Assembly: GCF_004116265.1 (NCBI RefSeq)
Contig: NZ_QOUX01000046.1
Coordinates: 558,001-622,000 of the forward strand
From: Anaerobacillus alkaliphilus
GTDB lineage: Bacteria > Bacillota > Bacilli > Bacillales > Anaerobacillaceae
Direction: 5' to 3'
Length of the DNA: 64,000 bases
Below, in pieces: positions 62,430 through 64,000 of this stretch. Both the position numbers and the translations under genes were made by a program. Position 1 is the stretch's first letter, and the number at the start of each line of letters is the position of its first letter. Under the pieces are notes generated by a model. The model was not told the origin of the DNA, did no database searches, and was given only the letters and a program-made list of their open reading frames with translations.

Positions 62430-64000
62430 TTAAATATCGCTCTCTAATTCTTTCGTTTTAGCAATTCTATTTTTAAACGCAGATATATAAAAAGCAGGTA
62501 CTAAAACTACTGTAAAAATTGTTGAGAAAAGCAAACCAGAAATAATTGAGATAGCTAATGGTTTAAATAATACATCTCCACCAAAGGCAATTGGTAATAA
62601 AGCAGCTATTGAAGTAAGTGCAGTTAACAAAATTGGACGAAGTCTAGTCCTTCCTGCTTCTATGACTGCCTCTGTTAGCTCATAACCATCTCTTAATCTT
62701 TGTTCAATAAACTCTATTAGGACTATTGAATTTCGAACAACAATCCCTGCTAAGGAAACAATTCCCATCATCGCCATAAAACCTATCCCTACTTGGGTAA
62801 TAAATAACCCGAAAATAGCTCCAGATATGGCTAAATAAACTGTACTCATGACAAGAATTGGTGTTATTAAGGAATAAAACTGAATGGCCATTACAATGTA
62901 GATTAGGAAGATCACTATAAAAAATAATTTCGTGATTTCTATAAAGAAATCGGTTCTAGCTTCTGACTCCCCGCCTACAGTTATTGAATACTCTTCGCTT
63001 TTACTGATCCCATTAATAATCCTGTCAATTTGTTGTTCTAATGCTGCTTTTTGTTCTTCTCCAGGGTAAGCTCTAATCGTTATTGTCCGTTGCCCATTTA
63101 TGTGAGGAATTTTTTGAATTTGGTCAGTTTTCGTTTCTACTAGCAATTCACTAAAACTCACAATGATAGGTTGCTGTCCCTCTATCTCTTGCTTACTAGG
63201 TAAAAATAGTTCACTCATATCTACTTGTTCGCCTTTTGCTACTTCGTCAACAATAACCCTCATATTTACATTATTTTTTCCTGTATCAAAGTTACCAAAG
63301 GGAAAACCGAGAGTTACTAAACGGATTTGTTCACTTATCTCACGCAATGTAAATCCATGTTTTTCTACGACCTCTCGATTTGGTTCATAGACAATCGTCG
63401 TTAATGGAGAACCAATGTCATCAACCACTACACCGCTTCCTTCTAGTAACTCGATTTCTTGCTTAATTTCAGTAACGATCTTCATTAACTCATTAAGCTG
63501 TGGACCAGCCACTTTAATAGCTATTGGAGCACCTACTGGCGGTCCAGTTTCAATTGTAGTCATTTTTATTTCAGCATCTTGAAATGTACCTCTTAGTTGC
63601 CCCGTCCATTTGGCAATTGTTTCGTCTGCTTTTTGTTTTTCTCTATCTACCCTAAGCAAGATTTGACCTGTATTTTCACCTGATCCAGTCATCACTTGGC
63701 CAAATAGACCTGGTAGTCCTGCTCCTGTATAGATAGATATTTCTTTTATTGCTTCGTCTTCAGCTAGTTGATTTGCTATCTCTAGTAAATAGTCGTTTGT
63801 TCTCTCCATTGTTATGCCAACAGGTAAAGTAACGTCAACAGTCACTTCACTTCGATCAGCACTTGGAAAAAAGACAATAGGTATAAACGGAATAAGCCCA
63901 TATGCTAATGTACAAACAACAAGACCAATGATACTTATTTTCACTGGAGTTTTAACTACTCTTTTCAAGATTTTTTCACTGTACCAGTTTGCTAATCTTT
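62430..64000 (-). CDS. RND-family transporter, C-terminal half (5' end beyond window)
   Basis: The reading frame stays open to the window edge (RLANWYSEKILKRVVKTPVK), so the apparent TTG start at 63968 is internal. Visible parts: TM7 (ISIIGLVVCTLAYGLIPF), the second extracytoplasmic loop, and TM8-12 with MGIVSLAGIVVRNSIVLIEFIEQ and GRTRLRPILLTAL. About 523 residues correspond to the second half of an RND protein of roughly 1000 aa. Different from the pump at 1947-5012 (for example IVVRNSIVLIEF rather than IVVNNGIVLIDY). It is closer in style to HAE2/CzcA-like proteins. Substrate unknown. Confidence 0.88.
   Translation of the reverse strand, partial: RLANWYSEKILKRVVKTPVKISIIGLVVCTLAYGLIPFIPIVFFPSADRSEVTVDVTLPVGITMERTNDYLLEIANQLAEDEAIKEISIYTGAGLPGLFGQVMTGSGENTGQILLRVDREKQKADETIAKWTGQLRGTFQDAEIKMTTIETGPPVGAPIAIKVAGPQLNELMKIVTEIKQEIELLEGSGVVVDDIGSPLTTIVYEPNREVVEKHGFTLREISEQIRLVTLGFPFGNFDTGKNNVNMRVIVDEVAKGEQVDMSELFLPSKQEIEGQQPIIVSFSELLVETKTDQIQKIPHINGQRTITIRAYPGEEQKAALEQQIDRIINGISKSEEYSITVGGESEARTDFFIEITKLFFIVIFLIYIVMAIQFYSLITPILVMSTVYLAISGAIFGLFITQVGIGFMAMMGIVSLAGIVVRNSIVLIEFIEQRLRDGYELTEAVIEAGRTRLRPILLTALTSIAALLPIAFGGDVLFKPLAISIISGLLFSTIFTVVLVPAFYISAFKNRIAKTKELESDI

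Overview
This is a low-GC Bacillaceae chromosome segment. Gram-positive translation signals, an Spx homologue, LiaFSR, an LCP protein, a trpS T-box and B. subtilis-type Fnr proteins all support this. The core gene order, read from high to low coordinates, follows the B. subtilis yitU - yitW - argCJBD-carAB-argF - yjzC - yjaU - yjaV - med - fabH - fabF - yjaZ - yjbA - trpS - yjbC - spx order as I remember it. Blocks of accessory genes are inserted between these markers. The respiratory gene content suggests a facultative anaerobe or nitrate respirer. I cannot name the species.

Layout. 0-5 kb: spx (partial) and a two-gene RND efflux operon. 5-12.7 kb: yjbC, a secreted glycoside-hydrolase-like protein, an HD-domain protein, a ResA-like thioredoxin, T-box-controlled trpS, yjbA and a YjaZ-like protein. 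12.8-19.8 kb: topB, an Fnr-like regulator, liaFSR and an LCP protein. 19.8-29.2 kb: fabF/fabH, a Gly-rich repeat protein, med, prfC, yjaV, yjaU, yjzC and small ORFs. 29.2-41 kb: an anaerobic-respiration island (ywiC, fnr, narK, Rieske protein, four-cluster ferredoxin, Nas-type molybdopterin oxidoreductase, NarI/DsrM-like cytochrome b, radical SAM/SPASM protein, a small LpdD-like protein, a third Crp/Fnr protein and a candidate small RNA). 41-50.8 kb: the arginine operon. 51-55.8 kb: a DUF2249 / membrane protein / DUF59 operon, then molybdenum-cofactor genes. 56-58 kb: ctaG-sco-ytkA-like. 58-64 kb: yitU, small proteins, a GNAT, a diheme cytochrome c peroxidase and the C-terminal half of a second RND pump.

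The strongest unifying signal is a set of TGTGA-N6-TCACA (Fnr-type) palindromes. They precede ywiC, the molybdoenzyme operon (two boxes), the radical SAM gene, the LpdD-like gene, the third Crp/Fnr gene, the DUF2249 operon and the moeA operon. One more sits in a gene-poor stretch at 40.7-41.0 kb. Most have a -10-like hexamer exactly where a box centred at -41.5 would place it. This links nitrate uptake, a non-canonical nitrate-reductase-like complex, Moco synthesis and probable nitrogen-oxide handling into one oxygen-controlled regulon. The orphan promoter at 41.0 kb points to a C-rich, Fnr-activated small RNA.

Four copies of a 191-192 bp palindromic-ended element are scattered in intergenic regions. 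Two have perfect 8-bp target duplications. It looks like a recently active MITE family.
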